Origin: Sparassis latifolia
Taxonomy: Eukaryota > Basidiomycota > Agaricomycetes > Polyporales > Sparassidaceae
NCBI GenBank assembly: GCA_018466975.1
Contig: CM031558.1
Location: forward strand, 1,984,001-2,048,000
Direction: 5' to 3'
DNA: 64,000 nt
A program made the position numbers and the translations under genes. Below are positions 51,181 through 63,191 of the stretch, piece after piece (the first letter of the stretch is position 1; each line of letters starts with the position of its first letter). Below the pieces are notes generated by a model that made no database searches, was not told the origin of the DNA, and saw nothing but the letters and a program-made list of their open reading frames with translations.

Positions 51181-53439
51181 TCATAGTCCGAACATGGGGG
51201 TCACCTTGCGGGACCCGGGCAAGCCTGGCACCGGCGCGTTAACCACGACGCTGCTCCTCTTTGACGGCGAGCCCTGCATAGCTACACCCTTGCCCAAGTT
51301 GCCGTACACCGGGGACCGCATGGCCGGGGTTTTCCGCATGCTTGATGGCGGCGGAGCCACCAGCCGAGAGAGAGACCATGGGAGCTCAAACCCTGAGCGG
51401 TTGACGGCGGCGACGTAGCGGGCAATCTCGAGGTGAAGCGTCGGATAGTACGTGGTGGACGCCTTTCGTGCCATCTAGGGAAAGATATAATCCACAATGG
51501 AGAGGCGTCGATAAAGAGACCGAGCCGTCAGAAATTTACCCAGAGACCAGTCAAGGACACGAGGGCACACACCAGCAAGATACGCTCAATACCAGAGAGG
51601 AACATGTCGTTATGGAACTGATAAGCGGAATGCTCGTGGCTTTGGGGCAAATTCATGTCTTGCACCGACGCAGCGATCGCATTGATGAACCTGAAGTGTG
51701 TTGTCTGCACATGATGTCAGTGGTACAGCTGCAGATGCTCCACGGAGAAGACCTGACCATATAACCCATGGCCTCGAACTCGACGCCACCCGTCATACCA
51801 CCAGGGGCGCGCGGTTTCTCGACTTTGGCTTCGTCTGTCTCATCCAAGTTCCATACCGCATTGTTCGGGTGGCAGAATACCCAGAAGAAATCTCTGCAAA
51901 TATCGTTGAGTTCTTGCAGATATGTCTTGTAAATTCGATGGCGGTGCAATTCTTCAATGAATGCGTGCGGTTCTACAGCAGGGCCAGGTGCCTCGGCCGG
52001 AGGGGGGGCAGGCGTGAGCAAGAGGGCCCGGATAAAAGAGAACAGGGAGGCGTGGGGGGCTGGAAGTGTGATGAGGTTACTCGATTGTGCCCTCGCGTCT
52101 GCCTCCCAGGGGATGGACCGAGAGCGCATGTAGGAGAAGGCAGTAGTAATGGGGCTGCCGCTAGAAGGCAAGGAAGAAGACGGGTATAGCTCGAAGAGGA
52201 GCAGCAGCAATTCTAGGATCAGTTGCCGCGTGCCGACGTCGCCAGGCTTCTTGTCGGAATAAAGGAGATGAATGAGTTGGAAGTACGGGGAGGGACAGCT
52301 ATCTCGCAGAGCAGCACATCCAATGGCAGAAGTTGAGAGCGCCTTAACGCAGCGCAGAAGCTCGTGAAGCATCTGGTCGTCGTGTTGTTCCTCCCTATAG
52401 AAATAAGTTGAATATCCATCCTAACAATAGACTACGAACGGCTGGGTGTACTGACCGCCATTCCACTTCTAGAATCTCAGTCAAACGGGTCAGCAAGGCG
52501 CCGTACCCTCCCTGCTCCAGGAACTCTTCAGTCCAACTGGAAACTAACTTTAGCGTTTTCCTGAATACAGAGATTAATACTTACGTTGTGGCTTCGTTCC
52601 TGAGAAGGAGACGCAGCTTCTTGACCGAGTCTACTTCTAGACTAGTGGACGAATTGCCTCTAAGGATATTGCAATATTTTCCCGGGGAGACGGAAGATGC
52701 CCTCGCACGTTTATCCTTGTGCGCGGTTTTTGTCGCCGCGTTTTGTGCAGGGGCGAAGCTGTGCATAGCTGAACGGCCGACGTTAATGGATATTCCTCGA
52801 ACATGAGCGGGTGACAGGATCGGAGGTTCCTTTCGCGAACTAAAGACGTCACATTCCTCCAGCGCGCGTTTCAACTGTGGCCTGGGAGAACCAAGAGATT
52901 CGGTGCTGTAAGCTCGGCGCACTCCCCGAGAAGTCTGGGGACGGGCGATTGACGACTTGGCCGTAATTATACCAGATGACTTGAGCATTTGCGCTTTGAC
53001 CCTAGCGTCCATCGTTGCAAGCTTCGAACGCAAGTTCAACGGAATCTGAAGTTCCTCCTAAAAAGAGAACAATTCAGTACTTGTCGCCTGTTGTGGTCCA
53101 TCGAGACACCCCGCTCGAGCACTGTGAAGCGAGAGTGCAAAAAATAATTCGACTGGTGCACAGCCAGGTAATGTACAAAGTGATGCGTAGCCTCGACCAG
53201 TTGTACGAGACACAACTTACTAGCAATCGGTCGAAATCAGCTTCGCTCGGTACACCCTCTACTGGATGTTCCTTCCCTTTCGCCTTCTTGTTTTTTTCAG
53301 ACCTTGTCGGTTTTGTGTCGTGAGATGCAGGGATCCCTGGATGATTCTCCTTCCCGTTGGGGGAGTTGTCCACCGGTGGTGTAATCATCAGAAAGTCTGC
53401 GGAGGGTATTCGCCTTGACGGCAAGATGCTCTTAAACAT
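51181..53439 (-). CDS. formin GBD/FH3-domain protein lacking FH2
   Basis: Six exons: 53439-53221, 53057-52585, 52536-52456, 52394-51753, 51690-51573 and 51474-51181; 608 residues. The N-terminus is Lys/Ser-rich (KSILPSRRIPSADF). The GTPase-binding/FH3 armadillo region begins at FDRLLEELQIPLNLRSKLATM and goes on with EEFLEQGGYGALLTRL, LHELLRCVKALST, LIHLLYSDKKPGDVGTRQLI and RDFFWVFCHPNNAVW, ending before a short Pro/Ser-rich tail (LPGSRKVTPMFGL). No actin-assembling FH2 domain is present. In formins this region binds active Rho GTPases and controls autoinhibition. A stand-alone version could be a Rho effector or polarity scaffold, as known from other basidiomycetes. Assignment is by recognised sequence patterns, not search. 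Confidence 0.85.
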
Positions 53440-53681
53440 TGTAAGAGAGAATTAAGTCTGATGAGGAGGAAAATCGGAAGCTGACAGAAAGAAAGAACGG
53501 GGGTTGCGCAACAAAGAAGAGAGTGAAAAGTGGTGGCAGCTTGCTGAGCGCTCAAGTTCAACTTTGAGCCGCGTGTCCAAATGAAACGCGTCAGTCACCT
53601 GACCGTTGGTGGATCTAGGAAACTGTTTTCGTACGGAATCATACTGCACCTGCGATATCCTCCTCGTAGATCGTGTTCGCC
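53440..53681. promoter_or_regulatory. 242-bp divergent promoter
   Basis: The region lies between the start of the GBD/FH3 gene (minus, 53439) and the start of the RING-ankyrin gene (plus, 53682). No other frame is compelling, so both genes probably share it. Confidence 0.6.
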
Positions 53682-54372
53682 ATGCCGCTCCCTGAACCAG
53701 TTCCTACAGCGTACTCTTCTGAAAATTGTGGCATCTGCCTTGAGAATCTCCATGTTCCCTCGCGCAATGAAGTTGGGACTTCTTACATCATTGACGATGT
53801 GCAGCTGCATTGCGGTCCACCTGACTCAGGCCCAGGTCCTCACCACTTTCATTGGATTTGCTTATTGGAATGGGCAAAGAGCGATGGTGATTGGAGCCGG
53901 TGTCCTCTATGTAGGCAGAACACGCTCGATCGAAACGGAACGTTCGTCGTGGAGGTGCGAAACGAAGGGGGTGTTACTGGAGGTGTAGACATGGGCGACG
54001 TGATTGTACGTTACCTTCTCTTAGATCATTTATTTCTTACGCTTTGTGTAGGACGAGGAGATATATATGGATGCACACCCTCAGGAGCGCTACGAAGAGG
54101 CCTTCCTATCATGCATGGCGATGTCAGAACACGAAGACGCGGAAACCTTGCTCACGGAACGTTCCGTCAACGTGAATTGCACATATAAGCCGGGCGGTCA
54201 AACTGCATTGCATATGGCAGCAATCAATGGCGATATGGACGGTATCAGGTTTTTGCTGGGTCATGGAGCAGATCGGAATTTCAGAGATGATGCGGGCATG
54301 ACCCCCTTGGACTTTGCGAGACAAGGAGAGGCAGATTCTGCGGAGGCGGTCGCGTTCCTCTCCGCCTTTTAA
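53682..54372 (+). CDS. RING-H2 finger plus ankyrin repeat protein
   Basis: Two exons, 53682-54005 and 54052-54372, giving 214 residues; an upstream in-frame GTG is ignored. The RING-H2 runs from NCGICLENL through HHFHWICLLEW to RCPLCRQ, with C3H2C3 ligands. The C-terminal half has ankyrin repeats: GGQTALHMAAINGDMDGIRF, LLGHGADRNFRDDAGMTPLD. Such proteins are taken to be E3 ubiquitin ligases, the RING binding E2 and the ankyrins the substrate. The gene is divergent from GBD/FH3 and lies tandem to PWP1. Confidence 0.85.
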
Positions 54373-54897
54373 AGATAAAAACATATGTAGCCTCATTGTT
54401 CTTCTGTAACCGCCTTCGATCTTGCCCAGCACTGTATTCAGTAACCACAATGTCTTGACATTTTCAAGATTTGTGCCTTTCTCCTGATTCTGATCTGTGT
54501 ATTCCAGGAAAATTCAATTTTCCGCCTGGCTTGCGCACACAAATTCACGAATCGCTATAAACAAGTGGTTGCTGAACATCGCTGACTCAGTACCAGTACT
54601 AAAAGTAGTTCACCTTGGTCGACGGAAGAAACAAGCGGCCAAAAATTTCAACGTGCGCTGCACATTGGGGGGCACATGAGGTTCCCTCCATAAATGTGTG
54701 TATATCGAAAGTTTCTTGACTTATATAGCTTGTAGGATATGTAGAATTCAATGGTTTATAATTATGCTTGTCTTTTGAGTCAACGACGCGCCCGACGCGG
54801 CGCGACGCGTTACGCGCACCACGTGGTTCCATATCCAGCACGTGCGTGTGTGCCCGAATAATTTTTGGATCCAGTACCTCTTCGGCATTAGGCTACA
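54373..54897. other. intergenic region upstream of PWP1
   Basis: 3' flank of the RING-ankyrin gene and promoter of PWP1. It contains an imperfect ACGCG-rich patch (about 54783-54815, ACGACGCGCCCGACGCGGCG) in which an ACGCGT (MluI cell-cycle box-like) motif occurs. Confidence 0.45.
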
Positions 54898-56940
54898 ATG
54901 AGCCACAGTAGCCTGATATCTTGTATATCTTGGTACGTTTATACGCAATGTTCTCAGCTGAACAGAAATCCTAAGGGAGTACAGGGTCCGCAGAGGCGTA
55001 ACTACTCAGCACCCTGTCAAATATGTCCTCGACGATAACGAGCTGAACCGTGTCAGTGCACTGGCCCGAATCGAGCTTGATGACGCCCGCAAAGAGCTGG
55101 AGCGCGCACACAAAGCGGCCGAGTCGATGGGGAAGGGTGCGGAAGGTGAAGAGGCCGACGATGTCGACGACGAGGATGAGAGTGCTTGGGTCGAGTGAGT
55201 TTCTTTCTCACTGAAGCTACACTTCGTATTAAGCAAGTTACCTTTGAAGCGAAGATGAAAATTCGAAGGACGAGGACGTTCCTATGGATCAGGATGGACC
55301 TCCAACAAAAGACGGGGCGGAGGGCAAAGACGACGATGATCTAGCACAGTACGATCTGGATAACTATGACGAAGATGATGCTATACCAGGTTCGTCATAA
55401 CATTTGAGATGCGAAATCTTGTGTTCGAATTCATCATTGCAGCAATGGGTCCGTTCAGCAATATCAAGGGTCTCACATATTATAGGAATAATGACGAGGA
55501 TCCTTACATCACACTAAAAGACGTAATCTAATTACGCTGTTCACATTTTGCAGATGCTGATCTATGTGACAGGACCAAGAATACGAAGAACGCGAAGAGC
55601 TCGAAGTCCTACCGAACGACAACCTCCTCGTAGCCGCAAAAACCGAAGACGAGATCTCACAGCTTGAAATCTATGTTTACGATGAATCACAAGAAAACCT
55701 CTACGCCCACCACGACCTCATGCTACCCAGCTTCCCGCTGTGCCTCGAATGGCTGGACTTCCCACCCATCACCTCACCCGCATCCACCGCGTCCTCTAGA
55801 GCAAAACAATTCGGCAACTACATAGCAGTGGGTACGATGGAGCCGGAGATCGAGATCTGGTCGCTGGACATCGTCGAGGCGATATATCCGGATATGGTGC
55901 TTGGCCGCCCGGACAAGACCGCCGCGCACGTCCCGACACCACTGGGAACAGGGAAGAAGAAGCGCAAGAAGGCGAAGCACCGCGCCGCCAGCGCTGCACA
56001 CCACGTCGACGCGGTCCTTGCGCTCTCGTGGAACCACACGCACCGCAACCTCCTCGCGTCCGCGTCCGCGGACCGCACTGTGAAGCTGTGGGACCTGAGC
56101 CGCAACCCGACGATCAGCGGCGACAGTGAGGGCGAGGGTGCGCTGCGGAGCTTTAGTGTGCACAAGGACAAGGTGCAGGCGGTGCAGTGGAATCAGAAGG
56201 ATCCGACCGTACTGCTCACTGGAAGCTTCGACCGTACGGTGAGGACGTTTGACTCGCGTGCGCCGGATGCAGGCGTTGGGGCAGTTGTGGGTGCTGATGT
56301 GGAGGCGATCCGATGGGACCCTTGGGAAGTGCACGGGTTCTACGTAAGCTCCGTGTTAGTCCCTCTATTTTTTCTGTCTCAATAATGCCATTAGGTATCC
56401 CTCGAGAACGGGCTTGTCCTGAACTTTGACGCAAGGACGCTTCCCTCTGATCTCAATTCGCCATCACCCTCGCGGTTCACTCTTTCCGCACACGACGGCG
56501 CTGCCTCTGCGTTGGACGTAAATCCTCATATACGAGGGTGCATCGTTACGGGCGGCACAGACAAAATTGTCAAGATCTGGAACGTCCACGAAGATGCTGA
56601 TCTGGGCAAGCAGCAAGTCAGCTTGGTGACATCGAGGGATCTCGGCGTGGTACGTGCAAAGCGAGAACTTGTAAATAATTTTCTTTGAACTGTGTCCCGT
56701 AATCAGGGCAAGGTCTTCTCCGCAGTGTGGTCTCCAGATGATCCCCTCACAGTAGCCGCCGCTGGGTCACATGGAAAATTGCAGGTATGGGACGTTGGGG
56801 CTAATGCCGGTACAAGGAAGGTGCTTGGCTCGAAGTTGGCAGAGGCGGGCAGGATCCTCAAGGAGAAAACTGGAGGCGGCGTCGTCGGCGTTGCGAGCGA
56901 CGACGAGGACAGTAGCGGAGGCGAGGACGACGACGAGTGA
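54898..56940 (+). CDS. PWP1: PWP1-like WD40 ribosome biogenesis protein
   Basis: Seven exons: 54898-54932, 54985-55194, 55250-55389, 55443-55522, 55573-56343, 56395-56649 and 56707-56940; 574 residues. The N-terminus SLISCISWVRRGVTTQHPVK and ELNRVSALARIELDDARKEL are family-specific. An acidic stretch follows, then EVLPNDNLLVAAKTEDEISQ and PLCLEWLDFPP. WD repeats include LLASASADRTVKLWDL, VLLTGSFDRTVRTFD, CIVTGGTDKIVKIWNV and VAAAGSHGKLQVWDV. The C-terminus is acidic (EDDDE). By family knowledge PWP1 works in 25S rRNA processing and pre-60S assembly in the nucleolus. Confidence 0.93.
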
Positions 56941-57082
56941 GATGTGGCAGTGTAATGTATGTGAATACATTTCTTCAGTTCAGATCTACAACATTTGCCC
57001 TTAGGACCGACTGGTGGTATACTTAGACTAAGATAAGCAACGCGCTACAATCTGATCTGCGTGGTATGGCCTCCGGGATGTT

Positions 57083-58044
57083 CTACATGAATTCCTCAGT
57101 GTCGTCCAGCGCCTCGTCATACACGGATGTGTCAAATCTGCGGAGAAGAAAATGAACGCCTTATAAGGAGCCTGAAAACATGAGAGTAACTACTTACTTG
57201 GCTGCCGCCTTCGCGGCACCCAAGGCGGGCTTGACAACTACCTTTGGCTTCTTCTTCCCCGAAGTCTTGTCCCTCTGTTCCCTTTGCTTTTCGTTCGCCA
57301 AGGTGGTGAGTGCACTCGCTGCCTTACGGACTTCAACATCCCGCAAGGGTATCGCCAACTCTCGTATATGGTTCTCGACGAATGTGGCATAGAGCGGTTT
57401 GTCCTGATGTCGCTTGACGATCAACTCGATGATATTGTGCGAGAATGCGATAAAGTCCTCCTTGGTCCGCGGCTGAGCAGAAACAAGACTGTCCAACTCC
57501 GTAGACGAAGTGCCTGCCGAAAATATCAGGATCGCGCTACAACATAAGACAAGGGCAAGCCCACCTCCCAGAGCAGCAGCGCCAAAGAGGTCTGCCGCAT
57601 TACTGAGGTCTGCGTTCAGCTCCCGCTCCCTATCCAGCCGTGCCTTTTCGCGCGGGTCCAGCACGGCGTCCTCGTCGTAGTGCTCGTCATCCTGCGCGGC
57701 CTTTCTCGCAGCCTTCTCCGCCTCCTTCTCGGCAAGCTTTGCCTTCAGCGTGCCTTTCTTCTTTGGCGGCGCGACTGATGCAGCGGCGGCGGGTTGGGGC
57801 TTCTCCTCCTCGTCAGAAGATGCTTCCCAGTCACTCTACCGAATCAATGTGAAAATTTTCAGTTCAACTGCATCTGAATGCCTGAACGTAGTGCACGCAC
57901 CACTGGTCCATCGTCCTCCTCATCTTCTCCTTCCCACTTGCTCTTCGTGAGTTTCTTTATTGTCGGGCCAGAGGGTGCTGGTGCGGGTGAGGGTGCGGGT
58001 GCGGCCGACTCGTTCTCGGAATCCTCTGTGCTCCTTGCGGTCAT
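57083..58044 (-). CDS. HCR1: eukaryotic translation initiation factor 3 subunit J
   Basis: Four exons: 58044-57901, 57835-57565, 57513-57198 and 57137-57083; 261 residues, close to the usual family size. Features: an acidic N-terminal half with SKWEGEDEEDD and SDWEASSDEEEKPQ; a basic helix KKKGTLKAKLAEKEAEKAAR; LNADLSNAADLFGAA, the eIF3j core; then FVENHIRELAIPLRD and VRKAASALTTLANEKQRE; and a final exon FDTSVYDEALDDTEEFM, the conserved C-terminus. eIF3j binds the 40S decoding centre and helps initiation and recycling. The gene is convergent with PWP1, with 142 bp between the stops. Confidence 0.92.
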
Positions 58045-58869
58045 CAGAGTGAGCACTGATCAGACAGAAAATTGACAGTACCCCAGTCGGACATGTTGTG
58101 AAGTATCGATTGGGCGGAGTGGATAGAATACCAAAAGATTACAACGTTGCGGACGTTCAGATGCACTTCGATTAGATACAGATTTGGGCGGCAGAGGCTG
58201 AAGATCCTCCATCTCCAATTTGCGCATGTTTGGACATTGGGGATCACGTGGTACGCGTTTATGAGAAAACCTCCCCATAACACTCAAAGCTCGCGTACAT
58301 GGTGGGTGAAAAATCCTGACATCTGCAATATACACTGGTACTCATCTTCCCATATGTTAGTAGACATTTTGAATGGGTCCCAATTATTTATTGCTGGCGT
58401 CGAACTTAATGAATACTAGTGAAAGAGTTACTCTGGTTTCTTGCTGGCTCGAGCACATAGACTCTGAGTAGAGAGCCCATAGCTAGTTGACTACTTATAA
58501 GTCGCTCCAAACACGACCTCGAACGCGCGCGCAACGCTTAGTTAGACGTACGTTGCTCCACACTCGACACATCATCCCTGCAGGTACCAAACACCATTCA
58601 CCTTACAGAAGGACCACACGATGCACGTATAAAATCTCTATTATTTATATCACCAAGATCAGAAAAAAAGGACAATACATCAGCTTACTCATACGACACG
58701 AGTATGTGCGAAGCTCGGTGTAGCCGCGCGAATAGGACAATCGGCCCCGAAGTAGTCGTTGGCCAGCTCTCCAATGACAGCATACCCCACACGCTCATCA
58801 TGCGTTCCTAATTGAACGGTCACAGTGCCGTTCCCTTGGTGCAGGAACAGGAGATATGCGTATATCCAC
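58045..58869. other. intergenic region, no recognised gene
   Basis: 5' flank of the eIF3j gene. No frame with family features was found. Confidence 0.4.
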
Positions 58870-59790
58870 TTAGCGTAGACATAGTATACGTGGTTTGAGG
58901 AACAGGCAACGCATTATTCTCCAATCTTCCAGAAACCCTGTGCAGGATTCTTTCCAGCAGAAGTGGATGCCGTCATGAGAATTGCGGCACTTCATGAGAG
59001 AGGGATTCTGAGGATTTTCCTTCCAAGCATCACGTCCATGACGACGTTCGCGCGCACATGCAGCCCACAAAAGAATTCCGAGGTTGAACCAGGCCGATTC
59101 GACCTTCGCTCGGCGAAAGCACCTCATACGAGAGCACGACTTGAGTGGGGGATCCTGAGCTGGACAAAGCTCCCGGTCCAGTACTCGGTGGCTGATTACG
59201 ATACGAGGTACGTTTGTGATGTTGGATGGCAATACTACACACGTCTGCCGAGATCCGGTGAGCGTGCACATTATGACATGGGTCATGCGACGCTGGACAA
59301 AATTTGCAGAACCCGAGTACTGCAGTACGTCCTCCGCTCGACTGTGTGCCGTCATAATGGTCGGTGTCGCGACAGGACGTGCACAGAGGCTGCTCGTGCA
59401 CCATGTGCACGGCTGGTAAGTTCCGAAGGGTGTACATGGCTGAGAAGAGGCAAGGCTTCGTAAACTCCGTGAGATTCGACATCAAGGCTGCGTATGAGTG
59501 GTTCTGATGTGCGAATTCACTGTCGTTCGCGGCAAAAGGCGGAATTGAAGTTCTTGTCTTCTGTCTTTGGACGGACCGAACGCCACAAAGCTGGCACTTT
59601 CCTAACGCGAGCCGACGGACTCCCGTACGCCCTGCATGCGCCGTGCGCGTGAGCACATGTAGAAGCACAGATCGGCTGTGAGACATTTTCTACAGATACG
59701 AAAAGATTCAGCATGTGCATCATCGGCTGCGGTTCTGTTAATAACCTCAGGGCTCACAACCAGGCATCGGGCACTGGTTAACACTAGGCC
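58870..59790 (-). CDS. unrecognised cysteine-rich coding candidate
   Basis: Minus-strand frames contain cysteine-rich segments that look coding: CRKCLTADLCFYMCSRAR (about 59660-59715), then in another frame LCTSCRDTDHYDGTQSS and FCKFCPASHDPCHNVH (about 59270-59400), and in a third HDGIHFCWKESCTGFLEDW (about 58910-58965). The best single frame is 59030-59686, 218 residues. Frame changes would need introns that I could not place confidently. It could be a fungal MYND/F-box-like gene or a decayed one. No function is proposed. Confidence 0.3.
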
Positions 59791-60637
59791 AAACGTTAAG
59801 AGCCCTGAGGATTCTGCATGAGAGGAGGGAGGTTCATTGGTTGCAAGGGAGAACGTAAGCGGAAGATCAGAAAGGCGCCTACATAAGCAGGAACGCCAGT
59901 GACCAACTCAAACGGGAACTGCCAGCACATTCAATCGACTTGCCACTGGCATTAATGGGCTAGCAGCATCTTGTCCTGTCTCCGCGGTATGGGTCAGCTG
60001 GCGGAAATGAAGGTTCAACTACACTCTTTTTGCCAATGGAAATACTTTGAATGCTAGAGCTATGGCTGAGGTAGCTTCTCGAAGTTCTGGCTCAGTCTGA
60101 TCGCGCACAGTGCGCGTTTGATAACTGACCAAGGAACCACGACGAGAAGTGCAAAGGCTCGTAGCTCCAAGGCCAACCATGACGAATTGATAAACAATTC
60201 CAAAAAGCGTGTTCCTTCATGCACTCCCCCTGGATTACTTCACAGACAAAAGTCCAGAGTGCGCATCCTTTGAAAAATGGAGATGGATGCCTGAAGGCTT
60301 ACACATCGTCGACAGTTCGCCTGCGCAGCCTCTGAGTGTCTTCGCATTGCAGACCAAGTCATCCGACAATATGCCCTCAAATGTTTCCGGCAGCCAGCTC
60401 CCCCCAAAGTTCCCCACCGATGCCACAGCCTTCCAGGGCTAGATGCCGTCGTATTTGAAAGTCGCTTTGAATGCCCACTGGATTGATGTCGGTGTTCAGT
60501 GCCTGTGGTCTCACCCACGTATCCGAGATCACCATAGCGCACAGTTCCGGGTATGGAGAGAAACCACAGCATAGCAGTAGGACTCCGTGATACATGGCAA
60601 GGCCGTGGGGGAAATATGGTATGTAGAAGTCTAGGTA
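59791..60637. other. region without recognised gene
   Basis: Minus-strand frames at 60235-60572 have no known motif. It is presumably the 3' flank of the NTF2-like gene and the 5' part of whatever lies at 58.9-59.8 kb. Confidence 0.35.
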
Positions 60638-61325
60638 CTATGTCTGGTGCTCTACAACCGTCCCCGCTCGTTGTGACAGGAAAGATGTTTGCACCGGCAA
60701 GTCCGTAGCCACGAGGGCCAATTTTACGATGCGACGACTGTCGCTGTTGGCGTCTGGATGTTCGGACTCGATGCTGTGAGTACCCAAGTCGATATCAGTC
60801 TCATGGTCGACGACGCGGCGTTGATGGACTTACACGACGTTTATCGACTTATGTCGTTCACAGAGCAGAGGCGCAGCTGAGCCTGGGAGGTGCTTCGTCA
60901 CATTGCGAATGATGTAGTACCCCCCGAGGACGCCATTCTATGGCCGCGCTCATCAAAACTTGCCCATCAGCCCAAAGCTGACAGAGACTCACCCTATTCG
61001 AGGGGTCTTTGGGGACTTCGACTGCGTTCTGCCAGTCCACCGCGAGGCGGTAGCCAGAGGCCTCAACCATCGCGAGGACTGTGCGCTGCAGGCCGATCCT
61101 CGGAAGCTGCATGCCGTTCATGGTGAATTCAATGTGCTGCGAGAACGTCTCGTCGAGCGCGCGCAGACACTCCAACGTGGTCTTTGCCTCGAAGACCCGC
61201 TTGATGTGGTCGAGCGACCATGCGTAGATTGTCGACAGCATTCTGCTGAGCTCTGGAAATGGAGGGCGAGGTACGCGGACGTGAAGGTGAAAGTGAGGGC
61301 GAATATGGAAGATACCTGGGCCCAT
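60638..61325 (-). CDS. NTF2/SnoaL-like small protein
   Basis: Four exons: 61325-61316 (only 10 nt), 61252-60993, 60937-60834 and 60773-60638; 169 residues. Motifs: STIYAWSLDHIKRVFEAK, ALDETFSQHIEFTMNG, AVEVPKDPSNR, VLGGYYIIRNVTKHLPGSA, ERHKSINVVIESE, RRIVKLALVATDLPVQ. The alternating helix-then-strand pattern and size fit the NTF2-like fold, and the whole string matches a conserved Agaricomycete family with no known reaction. The fold is usually a ligand pocket or dimer unit. The start relies on the ATGGGCCCAG mini-exon; if that is wrong, the Met at about 61242 would begin the protein a few residues later. Confidence 0.8.
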
Positions 61326-63191
61326 CTGAGGTCATTATAAACCTCACCGCTCTTCCATTAGGTGCCCATGGAGCCATCAGGAAAATGCTGAATAACTATT
61401 TCCTCCAACTCTGGGCGAAACGATTTCCTCACGATTCTCGGGCTCATGGGCGTCTTCTCAATCGATCGCTCGATCCATGAAGCCTGAGCTTTGGTTCGCT
61501 ACGATCAGCTACGAAGCGTTGATGGTTTGTTTAATTTGTGACAGAAGGGCAGCGGTGAGACAAAACCAAGATACATTTGAAGTCGGAGATCTGCTGCTTT
61601 GCGCTTCGTATGGTGTGCTTCGATTGCCTGCTTCGTGAGACTGAACTTGAATTTGTTTTTGCATCGTCCACAGTCGCGGCTCAAGGTGTTCTCCACCAAC
61701 TTCAGCCTGTGTCCTGCTGGGTAATGCAAACCGAGCTCTAGCTGTTCGAGATAGCGCGTTTCTGATTAAAGGCGATTACTCTGTTATCCAGGACCTAGCG
61801 ACATTTTGATCCATGTGGTCGAAGCTCAATCGAAATCAGGCCGCTCCCTAGCGTGGTATGTAGAGCTCCGGAAATCGGCGTGTGGCTCTGGCCCAACGTA
61901 AAGCTTCACGTCGTCAGCGCACGATGGGCATGCACTCCTTTATATTCTGATCGGATGCCTTGTGTTTCCTTACCGTGAGCGTGGAAGGTCTGAGAATCGA
62001 GTTCTGGGAGCCTGATCGGCTTCTCATACCCACTTTCCTGGAAAGGATTCGTCATGTCATTCTGCCAATGCTACCGACGGAAAATATGGGGTGCAACATG
62101 GGCTTGCTCTCAAGCTGATTTGCGGATAATCAGAGTGAAATTGACGGCGTATCGACTTTGTGTGAGTGAAGCAAGGATATGGACAGTCATGAAGGACCGT
62201 GGTTTCGTGCAACACGTCCTGACCCTGCACATTAATCACAAGTCTAGATGTTGTACTTCATGTCAAGAATACGAGGGACGGCGTCCGGCCTATCAAGCTA
62301 TGCAACGTACTAAAATCAGGGTCGTGTAGGAGTGTACAGGTATTCACCGGGTACATTGATGTATTGGAATAGTATTATCCGGCTCTCAAACAACTGTTGG
62401 GATGTTGTCTATCGACCGCGCATTTAGTAATCACCGTGCCATTATCAATGCCCGTCGCTGCAAATTGTTCACAGGAAGCACGGTAAGCAGCTGGCGCAAG
62501 GAGAGGTGTCAAGCCCCCTGTCAACGTCATTTAGGACCTGCCGAGTCCGGCCAAAGTCTGGTCGCTTGTCAGATCCGACAGGCTGCGCGTGCATCTGAGC
62601 GCAGATCCGCATTTCTCGCATCTGAACGTCAAAAAATTGGGCATTGGAGAAAGTGGAGCCAAGTGTTCGCTCCTCGATAACACTCGCGGATGGGTGAAAC
62701 CGTGCGAGGACAGCGAGTCAGACGCGTCGTAAATGCGCTTTCCATAAGGGCCTCGACGGAGCCACAGTATTGTGAGTGACCGGATACGGAAATACGACGC
62801 GGAAATTGTGAGTTGTTGGGTGCATGACAGCAAGGCTCACCGTTATAACTCATCCAAGGACGCGCGGGTATTCCCGCCAGATAATCCGGAGAGCGGGACT
62901 CACTACTTGGCAGGCACCTGCAGTATTGTGATGCTAGGAAAGCTCGACGGTGGCGTTGATACACATTCTGTCAATCGGCAAAGTGAATAGTACACCAGGT
63001 ACCGTCAATATGAACCAGACCGGATACCAGTCTGAATCTTTACCACCGTCTTCCATACACTAGTATAATATTGACCGGACGAGTACTGGATGTCGTAAGA
63101 CTAGAGCCACAAAGAGGACGGAAGAGTCCAGACAGTTTCACAGCTACATGATACAGTAACAGAGAGGGTCGATACATTGCCAACGTTGTTC
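61326..63191. other. mostly non-coding region with zinc-finger-like fragments
   Basis: Apart from the fragments listed separately nothing was recognised. The right end is the 3' flank of DBP5. Confidence 0.35.
61505..62650 (-). pseudogene. possible decayed C2H2 zinc-finger gene
   Basis: Three minus-strand pieces resemble C2H2 fingers: CEKCGSALRCTRSLSD (about 62575-62625), CPYPCFTHTKSIRRQFHSDY (about 62125-62190) and CGRCKNKFKFSLTKQAIEAH (about 61610-61672). In each, one or both histidines are missing or replaced. They lie in order on one strand over about 1.1 kb but in frames I could not splice. It could be a real spliced gene with degenerate fingers, or a relic. Confidence 0.3.
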
